Assembly: GCF_010179735.1 (NCBI RefSeq)
Contig: NZ_JAAEEH010000023.1
Location: 1-50,442, forward strand
Length of the DNA: 50,442 nucleotides
From: Anaerotalea alkaliphila
GTDB taxonomy: Bacteria; Bacillota; Clostridia; Lachnospirales; Vallitaleaceae
Reading direction: 5' to 3'
Shown here: in pieces, positions 16,674 through 26,500 of the stretch
How positions within the stretch are numbered: the stretch's first letter is position 1
Layout of the letters: the number at the start of each line of letters is the position of its first letter
Notes under the pieces: model-generated
The model's database searches: none
What the model was told of the DNA's origin: nothing
Seen by the model: the letters and a program-made list of their open reading frames with translations, nothing else
Translations under genes and position numbers: made by a program

Positions 16674-16742
16674 AACTGAATAAACGCGTTTAATCGACAC
16701 AAAAGGACAGTAAAAAGGTTTAAATGATTAAAAATGAGGTAA

Positions 16743-16796
16743 ACTTGAGGAAAAAACTCAAGTAAAGTTGTAAAAACCTTCTCGTTGGGGTATAAT
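16743..16796 (+). promoter_or_regulatory. Promoter and inverted repeat of RloAB module
   Basis: TTGTAA at 16768-16773 and TATAAT at 16791-16796 with a 17-base spacer. Just upstream is a 7-bp inverted repeat ACTTGAG (16743-16749) and CTCAAGT (16757-16763), a possible operator. The gene pair therefore need not depend on the late phage promoter. Confidence 0.75.
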
Positions 16797-16834
16797 AAGA
16801 CTACTAACGAAATCCTAATAGAGGAGGTTTTACA

Positions 16835-18154
16835 ATGTTAATTGATTATAGATTTTCAAATTTCAGGTCGTTCAAAGAAATGACCAGTCTTTCAATGATA
16901 GCAGGCAGACAAACCACGCTTAATGATAATCTCATTAGAGAGTATGATTTGAGGGTTGTACCTTCAGCAGTAATATATGGAGCTAACGCCAGTGGCAAAT
17001 CCAACATCATCATGTCTTTGGCGGTAATGAAAGACATTGTTCTTTCAGGGTCCCTTGAGGCGAATATATCAAACTTAAAGAATCTTGAACTCTACCCATT
17101 TGCCTATCAGGAATCTGAGAAGCCCATGAGCTTTGAGATTGATTTTATTTATGGGGGAAAAAGGCTAGAGTTTGGTTTTGAAGTTGAAGTGAGTACCTTC
17201 AAAAAAGACACCAGACGTATTGTCTCTGAGTTTCTGACCTATATTGACAAGTCTGACCAAAAGACTAACATATATACGAGAGAAAAAGATAAGATCCAGA
17301 TCAACAAAGACAAAAAAGCGCTGAATATAATTGAATTTGATGAGAAGTTGCTCAAACAGTTTGAGAAAAAAATCAATGAAAACATTGATGAATCTGAGCT
17401 GTTCTTATCGAGAGCATTTAAAAGTACAATCAGCAATGAGCTGGCGGATATGGTACTGGACTTCTTTAAAGAAAAGCTTGTTGTGGTGAGTGACTTTACT
17501 CTAAAGAAAACGAATTTAACATTTTCATTGGAAGACAGTCCAAAGAAAGACTTTTTTGCATGGAATAAGATCCTTGATGGGTTTGTTAAGAATGCAGATT
17601 TTGGCCCACAGGGGATCGCCTTTAAATCAAACAAGTCGGAAGATAAAGAATCATCCAGTATGGAGCTTGTCTCAATCTATAAATACCACGATGAAAATAT
17701 CGTGATACCGGCAGAGCTCATGGAATCAAGAGGAACACTTAAACTTGTTGATTTTGCAATTCCTTTTGAGAAACTTTTTAAATCGGGTGGGGTATTTGTT
17801 CTTGATGAGTTCGATGCAGCAATACACCCTGAACTGATTAAAGGGATCTTGGCGCTTTTTAATGACAGTGATTTAAACAAAGCTGGCGCACAGTTGATTT
17901 TCACAACACACAATCCGATTTATCTAAACAATAAAATATTCAGAAGAGATCAGATCAGGTTCGTTGAAAAGGATACGGATTCCTATGAAAGTGTCATCTA
18001 TTCTCTGGCAGATTTTGGCGCTGAAGAAGTGAGAAATGACCATAATTATCTAATCAATTACTTCAAAGGAAACTACGGAGCGCTTCCCTTCATCGACTTT
18101 TCTAAGCTGTTAAATCAAAACAGCAGTGAGGGGGATGAAAATGGCCAACTATAG
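16835..18154 (+). CDS. RloA-like AAA family ATPase (AbiL-type defence)
   Basis: A 439-residue SMC-like ATPase of the AAA_15/21 group. It starts MLIDYRFSNFRSFKE, with a Walker A motif GANASGKSNI near residue 50, an insert rich in Lys and Glu, a Walker B/D-loop region VFVLDEFDAAIHPEL near residue 325, and FTTHNPIYL as H-motif. Paired with RloB downstream (14-nt overlap), it matches the RloA-RloB / AbiL type of abortive-infection or overcoming-lysogenization module. AGGAGGTTTTACA precedes the ATG. As a gene carried inside a prophage it may protect the lysogen from other phages. Confidence 0.85.
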   Translation: MLIDYRFSNFRSFKEMTSLSMIAGRQTTLNDNLIREYDLRVVPSAVIYGANASGKSNIIMSLAVMKDIVLSGSLEANISNLKNLELYPFAYQESEKPMSFEIDFIYGGKRLEFGFEVEVSTFKKDTRRIVSEFLTYIDKSDQKTNIYTREKDKIQINKDKKALNIIEFDEKLLKQFEKKINENIDESELFLSRAFKSTISNELADMVLDFFKEKLVVVSDFTLKKTNLTFSLEDSPKKDFFAWNKILDGFVKNADFGPQGIAFKSNKSEDKESSSMELVSIYKYHDENIVIPAELMESRGTLKLVDFAIPFEKLFKSGGVFVLDEFDAAIHPELIKGILALFNDSDLNKAGAQLIFTTHNPIYLNNKIFRRDQIRFVEKDTDSYESVIYSLADFGAEEVRNDHNYLINYFKGNYGALPFIDFSKLLNQNSSEGDENGQL

Positions 18155-18767
18155 AAAAGCATATCTATGCATTTGTGATGGGCAGCAGGAAACAATGTAT
18201 TTAAATCATGTGGCTAAGTTGATTAAAGATTTTCCACGTAAAGTGGTTAAGTTTAATACCTTTGAAGATTCGCCACATCGTCTTGAAAAAAGATATGAGA
18301 ACTATGACAGTGCTGCAGTATTTGATTTTGACCATAACGAAGTGGAGTTCAAGAGAAATATTGAAATCTGTGATTCACTGAACAAAAAGCTTAAACCTTC
18401 AAAAAGAAAAGAGGGCAGGCACATCTATCATGCATACAGCAGTGTGAATTTTGATTTATGGTTGATCCTTCATAAAGAGGACTACAACAAAAGCGTTTCA
18501 AGAAACGATGTTTATATTTCAGATGTTCGCAGAATCTTTGGCTTGAATCAAACGGATAATATCAAGAATGAAGAAGTCATTAATAAGATACTAAGTCAGG
18601 TAACCTTGGAAGATGTAAAATCAGCAATTAGAAGGGCGAAAACAATCCGTAAGAGTAAAGTAATAGCTGATGGTACAAAGATTGGAAATACAACAATTTA
18701 CTCGAATCCCGACTTCTCCATTCATGAATTTCTTAGAGAAGTTTTGGAAGATAGCGGAGATTTATAA
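18141..18767 (+). CDS. RloB-like protein (partner of RloA)
   Basis: A 208-residue RloB family protein, a predicted nuclease-like partner of RloA. The N-terminal strand KAYLCICDGQQETMYLNHV matches the family opening (usually CEGxxTExxYF), then VFDFDHNE, and YSSVNFDLWLILHKEDY near the middle. The ATG at 18141 is preferred: GAGGGGG lies upstream and residues before it are not conserved-looking. It overlaps the ATPase end by 14 bases, consistent with coupled expression. Catalytic mechanism is not established here. Confidence 0.82.
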   Translation: MANYRKAYLCICDGQQETMYLNHVAKLIKDFPRKVVKFNTFEDSPHRLEKRYENYDSAAVFDFDHNEVEFKRNIEICDSLNKKLKPSKRKEGRHIYHAYSSVNFDLWLILHKEDYNKSVSRNDVYISDVRRIFGLNQTDNIKNEEVINKILSQVTLEDVKSAIRRAKTIRKSKVIADGTKIGNTTIYSNPDFSIHEFLREVLEDSGDL

Positions 18768-18783
18768 AATCCAAATAGCAGGA

Positions 18784-18811
18784 AGGCACTCAAAAAAGAG
18801 TGTCTTTTTTT
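18784..18811 (+). terminator. Intrinsic terminator after RloB
   Basis: 8-bp stem AGGCACTC with GAGTGTCT (18784-18791, 18798-18805), A6 loop and a T run. Confidence 0.75.
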
Positions 18812-18840
18812 GTGCCCAAAATTTAATGGAGGCGATTAGG

Positions 18841-19821
18841 ATGGCACTAAGTAACTTAAAGACAAAGTATATGACCAGAAATGATTGTTATACAGCTGGA
18901 AGAAAGATTACACCTAAAGGCATCATGGTTCATTCCACTGCCACACCAGGTGTAATGGCCGCCGATTGGTTCAGTAGATGGAATAAATCCTATAAGGCTA
19001 GTGAAATCAACCGTCAGGTTTGTGTCCATGCCTTCTTGGACGATAAAGAAATCTGGCAGTACCTGCCTTGGAATCACAGAGGCTGGCATGCAGGCGGTAA
19101 AGCAAATGATACCCACATCGGTTTTGAGATATGTGAACCGGGTGGGTTTTCTTATTCTAAAAATCAGATGGTAGGCTATGATGTGAAGAAGAATGAAACC
19201 TACTTTAGAAAAGCATGGCAGAATGCAGTAGTCCTATGTGTTCATCTCTGCAGAGAATATGATCTGACTGAAAAGGACATCATCAGCCATGCAGAAGGAA
19301 ACAAGAAAGGGATCGCATCTAATCATTCAGACGTGGGGCACTGGTTTCCAAAGCATGGTGAGGACATGGATACCTTTAGAGCTGCAGTTAAGAAGGCACT
19401 GGTGAATGTAGGTGAAGGTAAAGAAATCTTTGAAGCTGGCAATATTGTAGAAATCAAAGCGTCTGCCAGAACCTACTATCCAGGGGGTCCTATCATTCCA
19501 AAATGGGTGAAATGGAACTATCACCTGATTACTCAGGATGTGTTTAATGGAAAACCTGTGATTAAAGGCGGCAAGGAATGTGTTCTTCTTGGTAAAACCA
19601 TTCTGAAAAGCACCATGGATGAGAAGGCCGGTATAATGACCTGGGTTGCTAAAGACAATCTTGAGATGGTCAGTGCTGGTGTGGAGGTTGAACCTGAGAA
19701 GGAATCCGGTAAAAAATACTACCGGGTACAGGTAGGCGCCTTTAGCGAAAAGAAGAATGCAGAGGCCCTCATGGCGCGACTGAAGAAGGCGGGATTTGAT
19801 GCCTACATGAAATACGATTAG
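18841..19821 (+). CDS. N-acetylmuramoyl-L-alanine amidase endolysin with SPOR domain
   Basis: A 326-residue endolysin. Residues about 20-175 form an Amidase_2 domain: GIMVHSTATPG with the first zinc His, WNHRGWHAG, THIGFEICEP, and SNHSDVGHWFPKHG with the second zinc His. A linker region follows, then a C-terminal SPOR domain (KKYYRVQVGAFSEKKNAEAL) that binds denuded glycan strands. The ATG at 18841 follows GGAGGCGATTAGG. It is the last lysis gene, after which the integrase cluster begins, a common order in clostridial prophages. Confidence 0.92.
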   Translation: MALSNLKTKYMTRNDCYTAGRKITPKGIMVHSTATPGVMAADWFSRWNKSYKASEINRQVCVHAFLDDKEIWQYLPWNHRGWHAGGKANDTHIGFEICEPGGFSYSKNQMVGYDVKKNETYFRKAWQNAVVLCVHLCREYDLTEKDIISHAEGNKKGIASNHSDVGHWFPKHGEDMDTFRAAVKKALVNVGEGKEIFEAGNIVEIKASARTYYPGGPIIPKWVKWNYHLITQDVFNGKPVIKGGKECVLLGKTILKSTMDEKAGIMTWVAKDNLEMVSAGVEVEPEKESGKKYYRVQVGAFSEKKNAEALMARLKKAGFDAYMKYD

Positions 19822-19841
19822 AAGGAAAATCGCATTATTGA

Positions 19842-19875
19842 GCCGGTGTTATCTCCATAGCATCGGCTTATTTTT
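19842..19875 (+). terminator. Intrinsic terminator after amidase
   Basis: 7-bp stem GCCGGTG with CATCGGC (19842-19848, 19861-19867) followed by TTATTTTT. Confidence 0.7.
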
Positions 19876-19899
19876 ATCCCCATATATAGTAGAAATGAC

Positions 19900-19980
19900 T
19901 TGATAAATACCTGTTTGTGAGTGATATATACTATGACGCCGATACCCTGAAACCTTGAATTACGGGCGTTTCAGGGTTTT
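19900..19980 (+). promoter_or_regulatory. Possible promoter and second terminator before LSR1
   Basis: TTGATA at 19900-19905 with GATATA or TATATA 17-19 bases downstream could be a promoter for the recombinase operon. It is followed by a 9-bp stem CCCTGAAAC with GTTTCAGGG (19945-19953, 19968-19976) and TTTT, which could attenuate it. The two together suggest regulated read-through, but neither is proven. Confidence 0.4.
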
Positions 19981-20052
19981 ATATTTTAAAGAGTTTGATT
20001 GATAAACAAAAAGGCCGTCAGGTTGAAAAAGGATAAAGGAAGGAGGAAGAAT

Positions 20053-21693
20053 ATGGCTGGATCGTTGTATGAAAGTGGATTTTATGACAGTATTGATTTT
20101 CAATCCCAAGAGAGACAAGTCATTGAAATTGGAATGAAAACTCAAGTGGCATCAACAACATCAAATATTAAGGAAGAACCTAAAAGACTGAGAGTTTGTG
20201 CGTATTGCCGAGTGAGTACAGAAGAAGAAATGCAAATGAACTCCCTTGAAAATCAAACAATTCATTACACAAACTACATTAGAAATAACGCTGACTGGAT
20301 GTTTGTGGGCATCTACTCTGACAGGGGCAAGTCTGGAACTAAAAGGGCCCATAGAGCGGGATTCAATAAGATGATGCGCCATGCCCTGGAAGGAAATATT
20401 GACTTGATTTTATGCAAGTCTATCTCAAGGTTTGCTAGAAATGTCATGGACACATTAGAAGCAATTAGAGTGCTCAAAGAAAATGGAATCAGGGTTATCT
20501 TTGAAAAGGAATCCGTTGATACGGGAAGTATGGAAAGTGAATTTATTTTGACAATGTTATCGGTAGTCGCACAAGAAGAAAGTAGAATGATTTCAGAAAA
20601 TCTAAGCTGGGCGCATACAAAAAGGTTTTCAAGTGGAAAGCCTTTATTCACAAGAATTCTAGGTTATAAAAAAGTGAATGGTGTTCCCTGGACCATTGAT
20701 TTAGAGGAAGCAAAGATTGTAAGGGAGACTTACGACTTGTATTTAGCAGGCTACAGCCTGGTCGATATAGCCAGAAAATTTATAAGTAAAGGTTATAAAA
20801 AACCAAATGGCCGCATTGACTGGAAGGATTCAAATATCAAAAGTATTTTGAGCAACGAACGTTATGTTGGTGATGCTCTTTGTCAAAAGACTTACACAAA
20901 AGATTATCTAACTCATGAAACCAAAGTAAACAATGGAGAAAGGCCTCAGTATTATATAAGCAATCATCATGAGCCAATTGTTGATAGGAAAGTCTATGAC
21001 AGAGTTCAGAGAATTCTTGAGAAAAAATCAGTCCCATATTCCAGAAGTAGTAAGAATATTAACGAGTTCACAAGCAGAATCAAGTGTGGGTGTTGTGGGA
21101 AGAACTATCATCGATATGTTGGTAGGAAAAGGGTGCTATGGAGATGTTCGAGTAGACTTAAAAGTAAACTGCTTTGCGAAATGGAAGCAATCGATGAACA
21201 AGATATTGTAAGGACGTTAAAAAGAGAATTCACCAAGAAGTATCTGGACGATGGCGCCAGTGCAAATAAAAAACTTGTCATAAATTTAATCAAAGAACTC
21301 AAAAATATTGAGTTAAATCGAGAGTCAGAGCAAAGTTGGCTAAGGCTTTCTTTAGAAAAAGCATTGGTGGATGAAAACAGAGCGATTATGGAACTTCGGG
21401 ATGAGTCAACATTTAAGGAACAACGAATTCAAGTTGAAAAACAATTAGAATCAAAAAAACATCTATGGGAGTTTATCGATAAGGATGCTGAGTACAGGGA
21501 AGGAGCAATAAAGTCATTAGAGAAAATTAAAGATACCACCAGACTTGTGCAAGGAATGAATGATTTATCTGAAGATATTAGTTTTCTAAGAGCGTGGTTT
21601 ATCAGAATGACTTATACGGAAAAAGGAACGCTGCTTTTATATTGGGCAAATGGAGATATGGAAGAAGTCAAAATTGAGAAAGGAGAAGATTGA
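20053..21693 (+). CDS. Large serine recombinase LSR1 of the prophage
   Basis: A 546-residue large serine recombinase. Resolvase-type catalytic domain at about 45-195 with YCRVS (nucleophile Ser55) and SISRFARN; recombinase domain at about 200-310; zinc ribbon near 343-375 (CGCCGKNYHR ... WRCSSRLK); C-terminal coiled coil to about 500. AGGAGG at 20041-20046 supports the ATG at 20053 over an upstream TTG. It is first of three recombinase genes; its TGA is three bases before the LSR2 start. As a set these probably integrate and excise the prophage. Confidence 0.9.
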   Translation: MAGSLYESGFYDSIDFQSQERQVIEIGMKTQVASTTSNIKEEPKRLRVCAYCRVSTEEEMQMNSLENQTIHYTNYIRNNADWMFVGIYSDRGKSGTKRAHRAGFNKMMRHALEGNIDLILCKSISRFARNVMDTLEAIRVLKENGIRVIFEKESVDTGSMESEFILTMLSVVAQEESRMISENLSWAHTKRFSSGKPLFTRILGYKKVNGVPWTIDLEEAKIVRETYDLYLAGYSLVDIARKFISKGYKKPNGRIDWKDSNIKSILSNERYVGDALCQKTYTKDYLTHETKVNNGERPQYYISNHHEPIVDRKVYDRVQRILEKKSVPYSRSSKNINEFTSRIKCGCCGKNYHRYVGRKRVLWRCSSRLKSKLLCEMEAIDEQDIVRTLKREFTKKYLDDGASANKKLVINLIKELKNIELNRESEQSWLRLSLEKALVDENRAIMELRDESTFKEQRIQVEKQLESKKHLWEFIDKDAEYREGAIKSLEKIKDTTRLVQGMNDLSEDISFLRAWFIRMTYTEKGTLLLYWANGDMEEVKIEKGED

Positions 21694-21695
21694 TT

Positions 21696-23363
21696 ATGCA
21701 GACGAATTTGTCAACAAGCATGAACCCTAAAGTCCGGATTATTCCAGTAGTTAGCAGAACGGGAAGAAGTGATGAACATCATGATGGACGTAAAAAAAGG
21801 ATTGCAGCCTATGCCCGTGTATCGACATTGCTTGAACATCAAGCGTCCTCTTACGAACTTCAGGTTTCGTATTATACGGACTATATAAAGAAAAACCCAG
21901 CATGGGAGCTTTATAAGATCTACACGGATGAAGGGATTACGGGTACAAATACAAAGAACAGAACGGGATTTCTTGAGATGATTGAAGATGCCAAAGCGGG
22001 AAAAATCGACTACATTCTAACAAAATCCATCAGCCGATTCGCTAGAAACACCCTTGATTGCTTGAGCTATGTAAGGTTACTAAAGAACTTAGATCCCCAG
22101 GTCGGCGTATTTTTTGAGAAGGAAAATTTGGACACACTCGACTCAAAATCAGAGCTATTTTTGACAATTTTAAGTTCCCTAGCCCAGGAAGAGTCAAAAT
22201 CATTGAGCATGAATGCTACCTGGGGTGTGACAAAGCGTTTCTCTCAAGGGAAACCCCATATACCAACCACATACTTTCTAGGATACGATACGGATGAAGA
22301 TGGCAAGATCGTTATTCTAGAGAAGGAAGCAGAAGTTGTGAGGCGGATATTTAGAGAATTTTTAGAAGGGAAAGGAACAGCAAGGATCGCTAAAGGGTTG
22401 ATGAAAGATGGCGTTTTAACAGCAAGAGGCAAGAAAACCTGGACCAGCGATTCAATTCGAAAAATATTAATCCAAGAAAAATATACAGGAGATTGCGTGG
22501 CACAGAAGACGGTAACAATAGACTTTTTAAGCCATAAAAGAGTTCCTAATAAAGACCACAAACCGAAATATTACATCCAAAATCACCATCCTGCAATTAT
22601 CTCAAAAGAGGATTGGGATAAGGTCCAAAAGGAGCTCATAAGAAGAAACGATCTACTAAGAAATCCCGAAAAGAAGTACAGGATGACCTATAGTGGGAAA
22701 TCTGTTTTCTCAAACATGTTGTTTTGCGGCCATTGTGGCAGACCCGTTACACGCAGACGAATGACCTCATCAAAAAATGGTGAAAAATATCACTTCACAA
22801 CATGGCACTGCCGTGTAGCAGCACATAGGGATATAGACAAAGGCATCAAATGTAACGCGAGTTATGTATGGGAAGAAGTATTGGAGAAAGCCTTCATGAA
22901 GATTCTCCATGAGATGAACGACGATCGTGATGAAGTGATCCGTGAAGCGCGACTCGCCAGTGAAGATTATGCCCTTTCAGAAGCGGAGCAGGAAAAACTG
23001 GTCGAACTTGAAACGAAGCTTGAACACATCACAAATAGAATCAGTGATTTGGCGGCGCGAGAATCAGCTACAAGTGATCCAGTATATGATGCAACAATGC
23101 GGCATATGATTTATGAGCAAGAAATCATTCAGCTCGAGTATGAGAATTTAAGCAAGATGGAAAGTGAAAGCATATTTATAAAGAAACATTTAGAAGAATT
23201 CATTGAAAGTTTGGATGACTTGAGCGATGACGATGGCTTTCGAGAAGATATTTTTGTAAAGACCATTGAAAAAGGTGTGGTGCATGACAATCATCAAGTC
23301 GATTTCCATTTTAAATGCGGCATCAAAAGGAGCATCGGTGCTGACCGTAAAGATTACATGTAG
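21696..23363 (+). CDS. Large serine recombinase LSR2 of the prophage
   Basis: A 555-residue large serine recombinase. Catalytic YARVS with nucleophile Ser43 and KSISRFARNTLD; recombinase domain about 195-305; zinc ribbon near 343-380 (FCGHCGRPVTRRR ... WHCRV); coiled coil from about 430. Start chosen at 21696 after AAAGGAGAAG. Orthologues are the intact gene at 46936 and the 5'-truncated copies at 28099 and 38802. At the codons where those copies are cut (NEKF) this gene reads QEKY. Confidence 0.9.
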   Translation: MQTNLSTSMNPKVRIIPVVSRTGRSDEHHDGRKKRIAAYARVSTLLEHQASSYELQVSYYTDYIKKNPAWELYKIYTDEGITGTNTKNRTGFLEMIEDAKAGKIDYILTKSISRFARNTLDCLSYVRLLKNLDPQVGVFFEKENLDTLDSKSELFLTILSSLAQEESKSLSMNATWGVTKRFSQGKPHIPTTYFLGYDTDEDGKIVILEKEAEVVRRIFREFLEGKGTARIAKGLMKDGVLTARGKKTWTSDSIRKILIQEKYTGDCVAQKTVTIDFLSHKRVPNKDHKPKYYIQNHHPAIISKEDWDKVQKELIRRNDLLRNPEKKYRMTYSGKSVFSNMLFCGHCGRPVTRRRMTSSKNGEKYHFTTWHCRVAAHRDIDKGIKCNASYVWEEVLEKAFMKILHEMNDDRDEVIREARLASEDYALSEAEQEKLVELETKLEHITNRISDLAARESATSDPVYDATMRHMIYEQEIIQLEYENLSKMESESIFIKKHLEEFIESLDDLSDDDGFREDIFVKTIEKGVVHDNHQVDFHFKCGIKRSIGADRKDYM

Positions 23364-23426
23364 GCAGCTGAGCCAAATCATGAAAACAAACGCCTTAATA
23401 TTGTAGGTGTTTAACATAGAAAGACA

Positions 23427-23522
23427 AAAACTCCCTCAATCAGGATAAAGTACTTGCATTATATCCTGTACAGAGTGAACATACCTAGTAGCTAGGTATA
23501 TCATCGAAAAGAGAGGAGTTTT
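23427..23522 (+). promoter_or_regulatory. Structured leader sequestering the SD of the double LSR
   Basis: AAAACTCC (23427-23434) pairs with GGAGTTTT (23515-23522), and CTC (23435-23437) with GAG (23511-23513), which buries the Shine-Dalgarno. Inside are stem CAGGATA/TATCCTG (23441-23447, 23462-23468) presenting the conserved loop GTACTTGCATT, and hairpin ATACCTAG/CTAGGTAT (23481-23488, 23492-23499). The same layout stands before the genes at 29134, 39835 and 48765. Confidence 0.7.
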
Positions 23523-23526
23523 TTCT

Positions 23527-26500
23527 ATGGGCAAAACATCAGATGATGCTGTAAATAAAGCAACCGTTCATCAGTTGGATGAAACTGAAAACATGAACCC
23601 CAATGATACAAGGCAGTGGGTTCAAACATTATGGAACCCCTTAGATGAAAAGAGGAAAAGTCCGCTTGAACGAACGGATGATGAAGTAAGGGTAGCCGCC
23701 TATTGCAGGGTGAGTCCAACACCGAACAAAAGAGGAAGATCCCTTCAAAATCAGATGAGTCATTATACAGAACTAATTCGGAATAAACCTAACTGGAAAT
23801 TTGTCGGGATCTATTTTGATGATAATATTTCTGGCAGGACAATAAAGGATAGACGCAGTTTTAAGAGAATGCTCCGCCATGCTGAAGAAGGTAAGTTGGA
23901 TCTAATTATCACCAAAAGTGTGCAGCGATTCTCAAGGAATACAAAAGAACTGCTGGAAGCCGTCGAAGAACTAAAAGGGCATGGAACAGGGGTATTTTTC
24001 GAGAAAGAGCGAATTGACACATCCATCGATTATAATGCTTTTTTATTATCAACCTATGGCAGTCTTTCTCAAGCTGAAGTGGAAGCTATGTCGGAGCTGT
24101 GCAAGTGGGGAATAGAACAAAGACTATTAAGCGGTCGACCATATTTCCAGAAGACTTATGGATATGAACTGGTAAAAGGTTCTGGCAGATCGGAACTTAG
24201 GATTATTAATGAAGAAGCAGACGTTGTTAGGTGGATTTACAAAGAATACCTCAATGGCAAATCTCAGACAGACATCATGAGAGCATTGACTCTTAGTGGT
24301 ATCAAGACGCCTAGAGGACTGGACACATGGAGTGTTTCATCAGTAAAGAAGATATTAACCCTGCCGATTTACACAGGAAATTACATTGGTAGAACGACAA
24401 ACAGGGATCTTATGACGAATAGGGTTAGGTCATCAGAGGGCATGAGAGATAAGATTTTAATTGAAAATGCAAACCCACCCATCATTGATTTGGAGACCTT
24501 TGAGAAAGTGCAAAAGCTTATTGAAGAAAATAGACCAAAAAAGACAACGTCTTCAAAAAAGACAATCAGCCCTTTTGCAGGTCGGATTATATGCGGCTAT
24601 TGCGGGAACATCCATTATAGAACGACAGACCGAGTGAAAGCCGCATATTGGGGCTGTAAATTACGTGTGGGGCATAAAGAACTATGTCCTACAAGTTATA
24701 TCAGGGAAGAAGTTATGCGTGACATCCTTCAAAGAGGTTTTGAGGAATGGTTTGATTTTGGGTCTGATAGAACCGTTAAAGAACTGGAGAAAATGATAGA
24801 GCGGGTAAATAAGAATGACCATTTTGAGTTTCATCGGCTCAAATACTTAACGGAAATTGAGATTGCTGAGCATTTAATCGGATCCAGATTTACGCTAGAG
24901 GATGTTGAGGATATGCGTAAACAATATGGAGAATTTGAAGAAAAGATCAATCAGATAGAGGATGATAGGAAGTACCGGGACCTGGCTCTTGAATGGCTTA
25001 GTGAGGGAAAGGATTCAGTGGCTTTCTTAACTGAGCTAACACTGGAGCTCATGAGAGCATGGATGGTTACTGTGACTATATATTCTGACGAGGAGTATAC
25101 GATTCATTGGATTAATGGCAGCGAAACGAGTGTGGGTGATGTTGAGCTTTGCAAAAGGAAAGCTGAGGATTTCCGAAAATCAAGAGACGCCAAAATTGAG
25201 CAAACGGAACTCATATCCAGACCTGATGCCACAGATGACAATGAACGAGAGACCGAGGTACTCAGTACAGAAAACTTGATATCAAGAGCTTCATATGCAC
25301 CGGACACTAAAAATAACAGGATAGAGAAATTAGAGAGTCTTCATCCAGGTGAAGGCATCAAAGACTACGGGAGAAAGGAGGAAATCGACGTGGCATTACC
25401 TCAAGTAACACAGATTGACCATCAGCAGCATATGCAGTTAATGAGTCGCATCTATAAAAACGTAAAAGACAATAATCACCCAAAGATTGAGGCTAAAAAG
25501 AAGTTAAAGGTCGCTGCCTACGTTCGAGTGTCGACTGATAAAGAAGAGCAAGAGACAAGTCTAAAAACCCAAATAGCTTTTTATACCTACTCCATTCTCA
25601 AAAATCCCAAGTATCAGTTTGCCGGCATTTATGTTGACGAAGGCATTACTGGAACTTCAACAAAACACCGTGAAGGCTTCAATAGAATGATTACTGATTG
25701 TAAAGCAGGAAAAATCGATTTGATTCTGACAAAATCATTGTCGCGGTTTAGTCGAAATACTTTAGATGCAATTAAGTATGTACGGCTCTTGAAAGAGTTA
25801 AAGTCGCCGACTTTTGTGTTTTTCGAGAAAGAAAATATTTCAACTGAAGATGATACCAGCGAGCTGATGGTCAGCTTGATGGGAGCCTTAGCCCAGCAAG
25901 AGAGTAGAAATATCGGAAGCTCCATTTCCTGGGGAAAACGAGCGCTGGCTAGTAGAGGCATTGTAAGGCCAAGAAGGCTTAACTATGGGTATGAATACAA
26001 TGATAAGAAAGAGTGGGTCATCAAAGAAGAGGAGGCTGCGATTGTTAGGCGCATTTATACGGATTACTTGAATGGGGTGAGACGATCAGATATCTATAAA
26101 AACCTTAATGACGAGGGTATTGTTTCACCAAGTGGTTCGGGGCTTTGGAGCAACTCTTCCATTAAGAACATCCTAGATAACGTTGTGTACAAAGGAGATT
26201 ACATTCACAATCAAAAATTTAAAAATCCAGAACGCAAGCAACCGCTTGTTCCAAACCGGGGAGAGATCCCTATGATTCATATTGAGGACCATCACCCAGC
26301 CATTATTGAGAAGGACATATGGGATGAAGTGCAACAAATGAGAGCTGATCGACGAAAGAGCATGAAAGGGGTTTATCTTGGTTTTGAAAAGGAAGAAGTA
26401 AAAAATGAAGTGTTTATCGAAAAATTCAAGTGTGGAGAGTGTGAAAGCACATTAGGTTTTGGAAGATATATTAATAGAAAAAAAGTTAAAGTGCATAATG

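Noticed and set aside
18670-18840. N-terminal extension of the amidase
   Set aside because: The frame is open upstream but crosses the RloB end and a terminator; GGAGGCGATTAGG before 18841 fixes the start.
23440-23500. Conserved GTACTTGCAT block as a promoter -35
   Set aside because: No -10 at a suitable distance in all four copies; conserved pairing around it suggests RNA structure instead.
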